NCBI GenBank assembly: GCA_001796995.1
Contig: MGOB01000051.1
Location: forward strand, 13,911 to 30,928
DNA length: 17,018 nt
From: Chloroflexi bacterium RBG_16_68_14
GTDB lineage: Bacteria > Chloroflexota > Dehalococcoidia > DSTF01 > RBG-16-68-14
Direction: 5' to 3'
The notes beneath the pieces are model-generated. The model saw only the letters and a list, made by a program, of their open reading frames with translations, had not been told where the DNA came from and ran no database searches. Shown piece by piece: positions 6,335 through 12,585 of the stretch (the stretch's first letter is position 1; each line of letters opens with the position of its first letter). The translations under genes and the position numbers were made by a program.

Positions 6335-6379
6335 AAGATCAAGGAGTGGTGGGAGCGGCTCGGGAAGAAGGCGCCGTAG
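6335..6379 (+). pseudogene. Displaced copy of the rarA 3' end
   Basis: Read in one frame this codes KIKEWWERLGKKAP and a TAG stop (6377-6379). The first 21 nt (6335-6355) match rarA 5851-5871 exactly and the next codons match with changes. It has no start and nothing before it but the palindrome. The natural reading is that this was the original end of rarA, now separated by the DUF559 cassette. Confidence 0.78.
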
Positions 6380-6403
6380 GGACGCACGGCTGTGCGCCCC
6401 TAC
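6376..6403. repeat. GTAGGG-type palindrome after the displaced rarA end
   Basis: GTAGGG (6376-6381) pairs with CCCTAC (6398-6403) and CGCAC (6383-6387) with GTGCG (6392-6396), with one A/C mismatch and a 4-nt loop. It begins at the displaced rarA stop codon, so it would have been the original 3' flank of rarA and may end its transcript. Confidence 0.7.
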
Positions 6404-6457
6404 CCGTCGCCGCCCGGCGACCCGGAGAGGGACGACCGCAGGGGGATGAGGAGCATC

Positions 6458-6823
6458 ATGCCCGATGGAGGCAGGCGGCTGCGCGATGTCTCGCCGGAAC
6501 GGGCCATTACCCGGGTGCTGAAAAACAAACGTCTTTCTTTCCCACCCGCCCGCCCTTAGAAGTTATTGAACCTGGGGTACTCCCCCAGACCCCCGGCAGA
6601 GGGTCTGCGCCCCTCTGCACTCCCGCTTTTTCAACACCGTGTTAGGAGGTTCGCGCGGCTGGGGTATGAGGTGGCTCGTGTGCAAGGTAGCCACTACATT
6701 CTGAAGCACCAGGACCGGTCAACCATCAGCATCCCGAGGCATCGTGCTGTCAAAGTCGGTCTACTATTAAGTGAGATAAAGGCGGCTGGCATGACACCTG
6801 AAGAGTTCGAGGAACTACTGTGA
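6458..6823 (+). pseudogene. hicA: HicA toxin gene interrupted by a MITE-like insertion
   Basis: The 5' part (6458-6508) codes MPDGGRRLRDVSPERAI, and the 3' part (6644-6823) codes RRFARLGYEVARVQGSHYIL and onward to MTPEEFEELL. Deleting 6509-6643 (135 nt, one TA kept) joins them in frame into about 77 residues, a normal HicA: an N-terminal helix, the GxxxxRxxGSHxxx core with catalytic His, and the C-terminal LLLSEIKAAGMTPEEF helix. HicA toxins are double-stranded-RNA-binding-fold mRNA interferases neutralised by HicB. GAGGAG (6448-6453) precedes ATG 6458. As it stands, the frame hits TAG at 6557-6559 within the insert. A TTG at 6566 could still start an 85-residue product with an insert-derived N-terminus and the catalytic His, so residual activity is not excluded. 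Confidence 0.82.
6508..6644. mobile_element. MITE-like element (about 133 bp) with TA target duplication
   Basis: TA at 6508-6509 and TA at 6643-6644 bound a 133-bp insert. Its ends are inverted repeats: reading inward after each TA, the left is CCCGGGTGCTGAAAAAC and the right (reverse complement) is ACACGGTGTTGAAAAAG, sharing the GGTGyTGAAAAA core. Inside are hairpins CTGGGG/CCCCAG and GCAGAGGG/CCCTCTGC, and no gene. TA duplication and short terminal repeats fit a non-autonomous relative of the IS630/Tc1-mariner group. Exact removal restores hicA, which fixes the borders well. Confidence 0.85.
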
Positions 6824-7047
6824 CACAGTCCATCGAGTACACGGTCATCGCCCACGAAGCGGAAGAGGGCGGCTACTGGACCGAGGTGCTGGGCCTGCCC
6901 GGCGCCGGCTCCCAGGGCGAGACCCTGGATGAAGCCATCGAGAACACGGAGGAATCGATCCAGCTCGTCATAGAGGCGATGCGGGAGCAGGGACGGGAGA
7001 TCCCTGTCCCCCAAGATGTCGTCGTCAAGGTAACCGTGGCCGCGTAG
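6820..7047 (+). CDS. hicB: HicB family antitoxin
   Basis: A 75-residue HicB_lk-type protein: EYTVIAHEAEEGGYWTEVLGLPGAGSQGETLDEAI (6-40) is the partial RNase H fold, followed by ENTEESIQLVIEAMREQG and IPVP. It would bind and block HicA. There is no C-terminal DNA-binding domain, as in the short HicB form. GTG 6820 overlaps the hicA stop TGA (6821-6823), the usual coupling of toxin and antitoxin. Because hicA is interrupted upstream, translation of hicB by coupling depends on the truncated hicA product or an internal start. It may persist as an antitoxin without a full toxin. Confidence 0.88.
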   Translation: MTQSIEYTVIAHEAEEGGYWTEVLGLPGAGSQGETLDEAIENTEESIQLVIEAMREQGREIPVPQDVVVKVTVAA

Positions 7048-7057
7048 GAGGACGCTC

Positions 7058-7585
7058 GTGAGTGAACCCCCTCCCCTCACCCTCACCCAGGTCGCCGGGC
7101 TGCTGCGCGCCACCGCCGCCACCCTCCGCGCCGAGGCCGACGCGCTGGGGCCCGACGGCCTGCGCTGGCACCCGGCGCCCGGCGAGTGGTGCGTCAACGA
7201 AGTCCTCGGCCACATCATCGAGGCGGAGCGACGCGGCTTCGCCGGCCGCATCCGGGAGATCCTCGACCAGCCCGGCAAACGCCTCGAGTCCTGGGACGTG
7301 GCGCAGGTGGCCCGCGAGCGTCGCGACTGCGAGCGCGACGGGCTCGAGCTGCTGCGCGAGTTCGAGGAGCTGCGCGACGAGAGCGTGCGCCTGGTCCTAG
7401 GGCTACGCCCGGAACAGATGGAGCTTTCCGGCGAGCACCCGCTGGTCGGCGAGCTGCGCATCGTGGACCTGCTGCACGAGTGGCCGCACCACGATCGCAA
7501 CCACGTTAGACAGATCCTGGCTAACGTGCAGGCCTACGTGTGGCCCCACATGGGTAACGCTCAGCGCTTCTCTGAGGTGGACTGA
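7058..7585 (+). CDS. DinB-fold metal-binding protein
   Basis: A 175-residue four-helix-bundle protein of the DinB/YfiT superfamily. The likely metal triad is H52 (VLGHIIEAE), H145 and H149 (HEWPHHDRNHVRQI), the usual HxxxE and HDxxH spacing. The N-terminal PxELxWHPxPGEWCVNEVLGH arrangement (35-52) is also typical. Members include thiol-dependent S-transferases (bacillithiol or mycothiol) and many uncharacterised hydrolase-like proteins; the actual reaction is not readable here. Start GTG 7058 follows GGAGGA (7047-7052) by 5 nt and is 10 nt after hicB, so it may be cotranscribed with the toxin-antitoxin genes by position only. It converges on the sugar dehydrogenase gene. Confidence 0.82.
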   Translation: MSEPPPLTLTQVAGLLRATAATLRAEADALGPDGLRWHPAPGEWCVNEVLGHIIEAERRGFAGRIREILDQPGKRLESWDVAQVARERRDCERDGLELLREFEELRDESVRLVLGLRPEQMELSGEHPLVGELRIVDLLHEWPHHDRNHVRQILANVQAYVWPHMGNAQRFSEVD

Positions 7586-7589
7586 AGGG

Positions 7590-7606
7590 GGCGACCTACG
7601 GTCGCC
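7590..7606. terminator. Hairpin just after the DinB-fold gene
   Basis: GGCGACC (7590-7596), TAC, GGTCGCC (7600-7606): 7-bp arms, 4 nt after the stop codon. Its arm sequence is the same as the inner arms of the long inverted repeat that follows. No T tract. Confidence 0.5.
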
Positions 7607-7607
7607 T

Positions 7608-7771
7608 GGACAGACCTGATGGTCATGAGGAAATTGATGGCATGTGGGCGGGTAGCGGCGACCTTTAGGTCGCCACGCATCTGCCGTTACAGGACGTAGG
7701 TGGCGACCTGAAGGTCGCCGCTACGGTTCTCCCATACGTCACTAATTTCTTGATAGCCTGAAGGTCTGTCC
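7608..7771. repeat. 164-bp imperfect long inverted repeat between convergent genes
   Basis: The outer ends GGACAGACCT (7608-7617) and AGGTCTGTCC (7762-7771) are exact complements. Further in, GAGGAAATTGATGG faces CACTAATTTCTTGA. The inner ends TAGCGGCGACCTTTAGGTCGCCAC (7653-7676 region) and its partner near 7700-7724 pair closely. Each inner arm is itself a hairpin: GGCGACCT/AGGTCGCC at 7657-7674 and at 7702-7719. No gene lies in 7586-7822. It could be a worn MITE or a two-way terminator. Confidence 0.72.
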
Positions 7772-7822
7772 CTGCGGGGTCGTATCGGGCGGCGGCCGGC
7801 GCTCGCCTGCCGGCGGGCGGCC

Positions 7823-9043
7823 CTAGCGCACGACGCGCAGCAGCCGCCCCTCGAAGTAGTCCAGCAGATAGACCGAGCCGTCTGCCCCCAGCTCAATGCC
7901 GGTGACGCAGCCGCTCGCCTCCGGCACGACGATCACGTCGGCGGGCGTCTCTGACGTCAGCTCGTCGGCCTCGATGTAGCGCAGGAACGGTTGGTTGAAG
8001 CTGCAGAACAGCAGGTCGCCCTCCCACTCTGGAAACATGGCGCCGCGATAGACGACGATCCCGGTAGGGGTCGTCGGCTCCTTAAAGACCACGGTTGGTA
8101 GCTGGAAGGGCATGTCGTGGGCCCAGCCCAGGGCGACCGGCCAGCCGTAGTTCGCCCCGGCAACGACCCGGTCGATCTCGTCGCCCTGGGCTGGGCCCGA
8201 GTCCGTCGCCCACATCGCGCCGGTGCTGCTGTCGAAGGTGAGGCCGAAGGGATTGCGGAATCCATAGGCGAACACCCGCGGGTCTGGGCTCCCGTCGCCG
8301 GCGAAGGGGTTGTCGCCTGGCACCGCACCGTCCGGGGCGAGCCTGAGGATGACGCCGAAGGGGGTGCTCAGATCCTGCGCCAGGATGCTCTTCGGACTGA
8401 TGCCCGTCGTGTCTCCCACCGACACGTAGAGCATGCCGTCCGGCCCCACGCGGACGGTCCCACCGATGTGCGCTCGAAGGTCGTGCGGGACATCGACCGT
8501 GCTCACCACGGCGTCCGCCTCCAGCCGCCCCTGAGACCACAGGTAGCGCTCCAGCACGGCGCCGACCACGCGGTTCTCGCGTTCGACCGTATGGTACAGG
8601 TAGACCTGGACGACGCCGGGCTCCGGCGCGCGCACGGCGATGCCGAGCAGGCCCAGCTCGCCGCTTCGTTCCGCCCCGGTCTCCTCGATGACCAGGACGG
8701 GAGCAGGCTCAAGGAAGCCCTCGTGGACGTAGCGTACCCGACCGCTCCTCTCCGTGATCAGCATGCCGCCGTCCGGCAGGAAGGCCATGGCGACCGGCTG
8801 CTCCAGGCCCTCGGCTACCACCTGGACGCGGGCGCCCTGGGGCAGCGCGGCCTCCCTCACCCGGCTGAACTCGCCTCCCACCTGCGTGCCGTACTGCTGC
8901 GACTGAAGGGTGATGTAGGGCACATCCGTAATCACAAGAGAAAGCACGTATAGCGAGGCGGCCAGTGCGCCGAGAGCGGCAATGCCGCCCAAGATGAAGA
9001 AGACAAGGGGAACAAGGCCACGACGAAGCGCCCTCCGAATCAT
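7823..9043 (-). CDS. Membrane-anchored PQQ-dependent sugar dehydrogenase (GSDH/YliI-like beta-propeller)
   Basis: A 406-residue protein with a basic start (MIRRALRRG), one membrane segment at about 10-36 and a periplasmic/extracellular six-bladed propeller. Family marks: VVAEGLEQPVAMAFLPDGGMLITERSGRV near the start, then ELGLLGIAV, AHIGGTVRVGPDGMLYVSVGD (HxGG with catalytic His and Ca-binding region), VFAYGFRNPFGLTFD, GDEIDRVVAGANYGWPV and GSVYLLDYFEGRLLRVVR at the end. These enzymes oxidise aldose sugars with bound PQQ in the extracytoplasmic space. The usual length is 350-470, so it is complete. ATG at 9041-9043 is preferred; a GTG at 9083-9085 would add 14 residues. Neither has a strong ribosome binding site. 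No PQQ synthesis gene is nearby, so use of external PQQ or a non-PQQ role is possible. Confidence 0.85.
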   Translation of the reverse strand: MIRRALRRGLVPLVFFILGGIAALGALAASLYVLSLVITDVPYITLQSQQYGTQVGGEFSRVREAALPQGARVQVVAEGLEQPVAMAFLPDGGMLITERSGRVRYVHEGFLEPAPVLVIEETGAERSGELGLLGIAVRAPEPGVVQVYLYHTVERENRVVGAVLERYLWSQGRLEADAVVSTVDVPHDLRAHIGGTVRVGPDGMLYVSVGDTTGISPKSILAQDLSTPFGVILRLAPDGAVPGDNPFAGDGSPDPRVFAYGFRNPFGLTFDSSTGAMWATDSGPAQGDEIDRVVAGANYGWPVALGWAHDMPFQLPTVVFKEPTTPTGIVVYRGAMFPEWEGDLLFCSFNQPFLRYIEADELTSETPADVIVVPEASGCVTGIELGADGSVYLLDYFEGRLLRVVR

Positions 9044-9251
9044 CCGCCGGCTTGCCACACCTTCTGTCACTGTCCTGCGTCCCACGCTACGGCGTGCGCC
9101 TGGGGATACTCCATCGGGGGCTGCCCTATCCCGCTCGAGCTATTCTCCCGAAAAGAGGCGCCGCGCGCAGCGTACACCGCCGGTGAGGCCGCATCATACC
9201 GCGCCTGATAGAATGAGCTGGAAGCCATCGTTCCTCGCTCGGAGGTGCCCC

Positions 9252-10367
9252 ATGCCCTTTATCCTGCTCATCTTCAGCAACCTGCTGCGCCAGAAGATCC
9301 GTACCGGCCTAACCGTCCTGGGCATCAGCATCGGCATCACCACCGTCGTGGCGCTGGGCGTGATCACTCACAGCGCCCGCGCCTCTACCGAGGAGATCCT
9401 GAGGGCGGGGACCTCCGACTTCTCCGTGGGCCGGGCGGGCAGCGCGGACCTCACCTTCAGCACCCTTACCGGCGACGACGCGGAGAAGCTGCTCGCCTAT
9501 CCTCAGATCGAGCATGTCTCCGGCGTGCTCATGGCCATCTCCAGGGTTGGCTCCAACCCCTTCTTTGTGCAGGTAGGGATCGACCCGGCCGACCTGACGT
9601 ACTTCGAGATGCCTCTTGTCGACGGTCGAAAGCTGGCCGCCGGAGCTGGGGACGAGATCATGCTGGGGAACGAGGCTGCCGACAACCTCGATGCCGCCGT
9701 CGGTGAGAGCGTGGAGGTCCGGGAGCAATCGTTCACCGTCGTCGGCATCTACCACAGCGGTGCGGTGATGCTGGACGGCGGCGCTGTGCTTCCACTGGCC
9801 ACGGTGCGTGAGTACGAGCGCAAGGCTGGGCTGTACACCCTCCTCTATGTGCGGGTAAGGCCGGGCACTGACGTTGAGGTGCTGGCGGCCCGCATCGAGG
9901 AGGAGCACCCGGACCTGGCCACGCTGGTGGACCTGAGCGACGTCGGCGAGGTGGACCAGGGTCTGGAGATCCTGGACGCCATCAACCTGGGTATCACCAT
10001 CCTCGCCATCTTCATCGGCGGTATCGCCGTGATGAACACGATGGTGATGGCCGTCTTCGAGCGCACCAGGGAGTTCGGCATTCTGCGGGCGCTGGGCTGG
10101 CGGACGCGCCGCATCCTCCAGATGGTGCTGGGCGAGTCGATCCTGCTGTGCCTCATGGCGGCGGCCCTCGGCTCCCTCCTGGCGGTGATCCTCACCAAGC
10201 TCGTCGTGCTGCTGCCCGCCATCCAGGCCTTCATCTCGCCGGAGTACACGCCGGACGCTTTCCTGCGCGGCCTGGCCGTCGGGATAGGCGTCGCTATCCT
10301 GGGCGCGCTGTATCCGGCGTACCGGGCGGCCAGCTTCTCGCCGGCGCAGGCCATCCGCTATGAGTGA
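9252..10367 (+). CDS. ABC exporter permease, MacB/FtsX (LolC-like) family
   Basis: A 371-residue membrane protein with the four-helix MacB layout. TM1 at about 8-30 (RQKIRTGLTVLGISIGITTVVALG) is followed by a large outside domain (about 30-245) of the MacB_PCD type, including VSGVLMAISRVGSNPFFVQVGIDP and FTVVGIY. TM2 comes at about 248-275 (LGITILAIFIGGIAVMNTMVMAVFERTREFGILRALG, the FtsX signature with the coupling helix), then TM3 near 300-330 and TM4 near 345-365, ending SFSPAQAIRYE. The start at ATG 9252 is fixed by GGAGGTG (9241-9247) 4 nt before; an upstream extension to 8982 overlaps the divergent gene and is not credible. The ATPase gene starts inside the last codons. Such pairs export or extract lipids, lipoproteins, peptides or antibiotics by mechanotransmission; the substrate is unknown. 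Confidence 0.9.
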   Translation: MPFILLIFSNLLRQKIRTGLTVLGISIGITTVVALGVITHSARASTEEILRAGTSDFSVGRAGSADLTFSTLTGDDAEKLLAYPQIEHVSGVLMAISRVGSNPFFVQVGIDPADLTYFEMPLVDGRKLAAGAGDEIMLGNEAADNLDAAVGESVEVREQSFTVVGIYHSGAVMLDGGAVLPLATVREYERKAGLYTLLYVRVRPGTDVEVLAARIEEEHPDLATLVDLSDVGEVDQGLEILDAINLGITILAIFIGGIAVMNTMVMAVFERTREFGILRALGWRTRRILQMVLGESILLCLMAAALGSLLAVILTKLVVLLPAIQAFISPEYTPDAFLRGLAVGIGVAILGALYPAYRAASFSPAQAIRYE

Positions 10368-11070
10368 CGGGCGAGAGATTGTTATCGATGTTCGGAACGT
10401 CGTCAAGACGTTCGACGAGGGCCACACCCGCGCCCTGGACGGCGCCACCTTGCAGGTGCGGCGAGGCGAGTTCGTCGCCATCACCGGCCCCTCCGGCTGC
10501 GGCAAGTCGACGCTGCTCCACCTCATCGCCGCGCTGGAGCGGCCCGATTCCGGCGAGATCGTCGTCTATGGGGAGGAGATCACCCGGCGGCGAGACCTGA
10601 GCGCCTACCGGGCACGCACCATCGGCCTCGTCTTCCAGCTACACAACCTGCTGCCCAACCTCACCGCCGCTGAGAACATCCAGGTGCCCATGTACGAGAC
10701 CGACCTTTCGGCCGGCCAGCGGCGCCGGAAGGCGCTGGAGCTGCTCGCCCTGGTGGACATGGCCGATAAGGCGCGCAAGCGCCCGGCGCAGCTCTCCGGC
10801 GGCGAGCGCCAGCGCGTCGCCATCGCCCGCGCCCTGAGCAACGACCCGCCCATCCTCCTGGCTGACGAGCCCACCGGCAACCTGGACTCCAAGGCCGGCC
10901 TGCGGGTGCTGGAGGTGCTGCGCGGGATCCAGCGCCAGCGCGGCGTCACGCTGGTCCTGGTCTCCCACGACCCGACGATCGCCGCCGCGGCGGACCGCAT
11001 CGTCCGCATGCTGGACGGCCGGATCATCGAGGAAGGGGCATCAGCGGAAGCTGCCGCCCGCGTGGTATAA
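10360..11070 (+). CDS. ABC exporter ATPase, MacB/LolD family
   Basis: A 236-residue nucleotide-binding subunit: Walker A GPSGCGKST (43-51), Q-loop at Q93 (VFQLHNLLPNLTAAENIQ, a LolD/MacB hallmark), signature LSGGERQRV (145-153), Walker B ILLADEPTGNLDS (165-177) and H-loop H203 (LVSHD). It powers the permease encoded just upstream, from the cytosolic side. ATG 10360 overlaps the permease end by 8 nt (ATGAGTGA), so translation is coupled and the ratio fixed. The C-terminus ends RIIEEGASAEAAARVV. The stop codon TAA (11068-11070) is part of the -10 box of the following tmRNA gene. Confidence 0.93.
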   Translation: MSDGREIVIDVRNVVKTFDEGHTRALDGATLQVRRGEFVAITGPSGCGKSTLLHLIAALERPDSGEIVVYGEEITRRRDLSAYRARTIGLVFQLHNLLPNLTAAENIQVPMYETDLSAGQRRRKALELLALVDMADKARKRPAQLSGGERQRVAIARALSNDPPILLADEPTGNLDSKAGLRVLEVLRGIQRQRGVTLVLVSHDPTIAAAADRIVRMLDGRIIEEGASAEAAARVV

Positions 11071-11071
11071 T
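11066..11071 (+). promoter_or_regulatory. -10 box of the tmRNA promoter
   Basis: A perfect TATAAT overlaps the stop codon of the ABC ATPase and lies 11 nt before the mature 5' end of tmRNA (11083). The -35 region (about 11043-11048, within the ATPase gene) has no clear TTGACA. Placement suits a short leader later trimmed by RNase P. Confidence 0.65.
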
Positions 11072-11171
11072 AGGAGCGCACTGGGGACGAAAGGGTTCGA
11101 CAGGGAAGCGTGAATCTGAGGTGCAGGCCGAGGTGCCGCTACCTCGCTAAACTGGCGGCAGCCGAACAACC

Positions 11172-11201
11172 GGCGAACGTGAATTCGCTCTCGCCGCGTA
11201 A
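11172..11201 (+). other. tmRNA tag reading frame, GEREFALAA
   Basis: GGC GAA CGT GAA TTC GCT CTC GCC GCG TAA reads GEREFALAA and stop, with the hydrophobic ALAA ending that ClpXP-type proteases recognise. The resume codon is inferred from the ending and from likeness to the Dehalococcoides tag GERELVLAG as I remember it; an upstream resume codon in the same frame cannot be excluded. Confidence 0.75.
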
Positions 11202-11413
11202 CTAACGCGGTGACGTTGCCCACAGGCCTCCCCCCGGCGGGCAGTGGAGCAGCGCCGACCAGTCGGGGTGCGGCGGTCTGACGCCGATACCGGCCGCCTA
11301 AGACTTATCGGCTGGTCCGGTGACGCCGGGCCGGTGACGGCCCACCGGACGAGAATCAACCGCCGGACACGCCTGTAGTACCTCAGACGGGCCCTTCTCT
11401 GGACGGGGAGTTC

Positions 11414-11434
11414 GATTCTCCCCCGTCTCCACCA
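11414..11434 (+). repeat. Left attachment-site-like repeat (tmRNA 3' end)
   Basis: GATTCTCCCCCGTCTCCACCA without its first base is the T-arm/acceptor end of tmRNA. It recurs at 13986-14006 with one change (T to C at the third base); the last 18 nt, TCTCCCCCGTCTCCACCA, are identical. Tyrosine recombinases commonly integrate at this part of ssrA. Confidence 0.8.
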
Positions 11435-11447
11435 GTTGTCAGTACCT

Positions 11448-11482
11448 GCGCAGACCGCATGGCAGCCGCCGACGGTCTGCGC
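11448..11482 (+). terminator. Inverted repeat just after tmRNA
   Basis: GCGCAGACCG (11448-11457) and CGGTCTGCGC (11473-11482) are perfect 10-bp arms around 15 nt, beginning 14 nt after the tmRNA CCA. It could end the tmRNA transcript (only a weak GTCTT follows) or be an arm site of the integrated element. The rest of 11483-11689 shows no gene. Confidence 0.5.
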
Positions 11483-11689
11483 GACGTCTTGCGCCGCCGT
11501 GGCCGCGGTTGTAGTTGCCAGCGCGGCAACCTTCTCCTCCCCTAGGCGACAGTTTACGGGATAGGGTGTGCCCGCCAGCCGCTTAGTTCGAGATCAGGCG
11601 AACCCGTGAACGTGTCGGCGTACGGCGCTTCTGTGTCATGACACCGCTGGCGCTCGTTTCCGTGCCTGCTTGGGCGTTATGGTGTAGGC

Positions 11690-12421
11690 ATGGACGATTC
11701 TGGGTCAATGGTCGAGCAGCCGGCGATCGAGGCGGACCGCACACCGATCTCCGGCGTCGCGCTGAGGCTCTTCACGATGATCGGGATCATCGGCCCAGCC
11801 TTCTACATTGCCTTCACGACCGTCCTCGGTTTCCTCTGGGCAGGCTACGACCCGATCCGCGACACGCAGAGCGAGCTTGGAGCGGTCGACTCTCCCTATG
11901 GTGATCTTATGAACGTCGCGGGGTTCATGGGGTTAGGTGCGTCGATGCTCGCGTTTGCGATCGCCTACTACCTTGGGCTGCGTCATGGGGTGGTCCACAC
12001 GCTCGCCGCACTTCTCTTGCTCGTCGCGGGCGCGGGCATGGTGGTCGTGGGCCTCTTCCCGTGCGACGCGGCGTGCGTCGATGTCACCCAAACGGGCCGC
12101 CTCCACGGCGCCTTCAGTGCGCCGGGGGCGATCGGTTTACCCTTGGCTGCGATGTTGTCGGCTTCCGTGTTCAGGTCGGACAGACGGTTCAGCATCCGGT
12201 GGCAGGCCGTGTCGTTCTGGCTAGGACTTCTTGCTTTGGCGTCCGGACCCATCGTAGCCGCCGATCTCGTCGAGGGAGCCAACGGGCTACTGCAGCGGGC
12301 GGGCATGTGGCCGCCCCTACTCTGGATGGCAGCGGTGTCAGCCAAGCTGTACCGGCTTACCAACCAGCATCTCAGGGGCGAGGAGTCGAGGCTGGCGGAT
12401 CGAGCGCGACCCCGAACCTAA
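11690..12421 (+). CDS. DUF998 family membrane protein
   Basis: A 243-residue protein with about six membrane helices (near 26-50, 73-96, 102-122, 139-160, 170-195, 204-216). DUF998 marks are visible: IIGPAFYIAFTTVLGFLWAGYDPIRDTQSELGA (33-65, the SELGA motif on the outer loop) and GLFPCDAAC (121-129). No enzymatic function is established for the family, so I give none. ATG 11690 has no ribosome binding site, but TATGGT (11678-11683) just upstream could be a -10 box for a leaderless mRNA; ATG 11708 is an alternative. The gene lies on the putative tmRNA island, alone on its side, 164 nt before the hydrolase gene. Codons ending in G (GCG, TCG) seem more common than in the core genes upstream. Confidence 0.83.
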   Translation: MDDSGSMVEQPAIEADRTPISGVALRLFTMIGIIGPAFYIAFTTVLGFLWAGYDPIRDTQSELGAVDSPYGDLMNVAGFMGLGASMLAFAIAYYLGLRHGVVHTLAALLLLVAGAGMVVVGLFPCDAACVDVTQTGRLHGAFSAPGAIGLPLAAMLSASVFRSDRRFSIRWQAVSFWLGLLALASGPIVAADLVEGANGLLQRAGMWPPLLWMAAVSAKLYRLTNQHLRGEESRLADRARPRT

Positions 12422-12585
12422 TGGCCCCCTCGAGATTGGACGCTCGACACTATGACTCGCCCCGGGCCAGGTGATACAGTTCAATCGGACGTCCCGCGGT
12501 GGCGACGGCTTCCGGCGGTTCCGTCCTTGCATCTGCGGTGTCTGGCGGCCCCGCGCGGGCCCGCCCCGACCGAAGGAGGATGGCC

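Larger units (their letters stand above)
11083..11434 (+). ncRNA. ssrA: Transfer-messenger RNA (tmRNA)
   Basis: A complete one-piece tmRNA of 352 nt. The 5' end GGGGACGAAAGGGTTCGACAG is the conserved start; GGGGACG (11083-11089) pairs with CGTCTCC (11424-11430) to form the acceptor stem, followed by A and an encoded CCA (11432-11434). The T arm is GGGAG, TTCGATT, CTCCC. The middle carries the tag reading frame and several GC-rich hairpins fitting pseudoknots. It frees ribosomes stalled on broken mRNAs by adding a degradation tag, together with SmpB (not in this window). The tRNA-like 3' end seems to have served as an integration site, and the repeat copy keeps the gene whole. Confidence 0.95.

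Noticed and set aside
8117..8953. 278-codon plus-strand frame within the sugar dehydrogenase
   Set aside because: Antisense to a well-supported family protein; no recognisable domain.
8982..9251. Upstream 90-codon extension of the ABC permease
   Set aside because: Arg/Pro-rich, overlaps the divergent gene, while ATG 9252 has an excellent ribosome binding site and the natural family start.
9309..10526. 405-codon minus-strand frame across the ABC permease
   Set aside because: Antisense to a clear permease and ATPase; low-complexity His/Gln/Asp-rich sequence.
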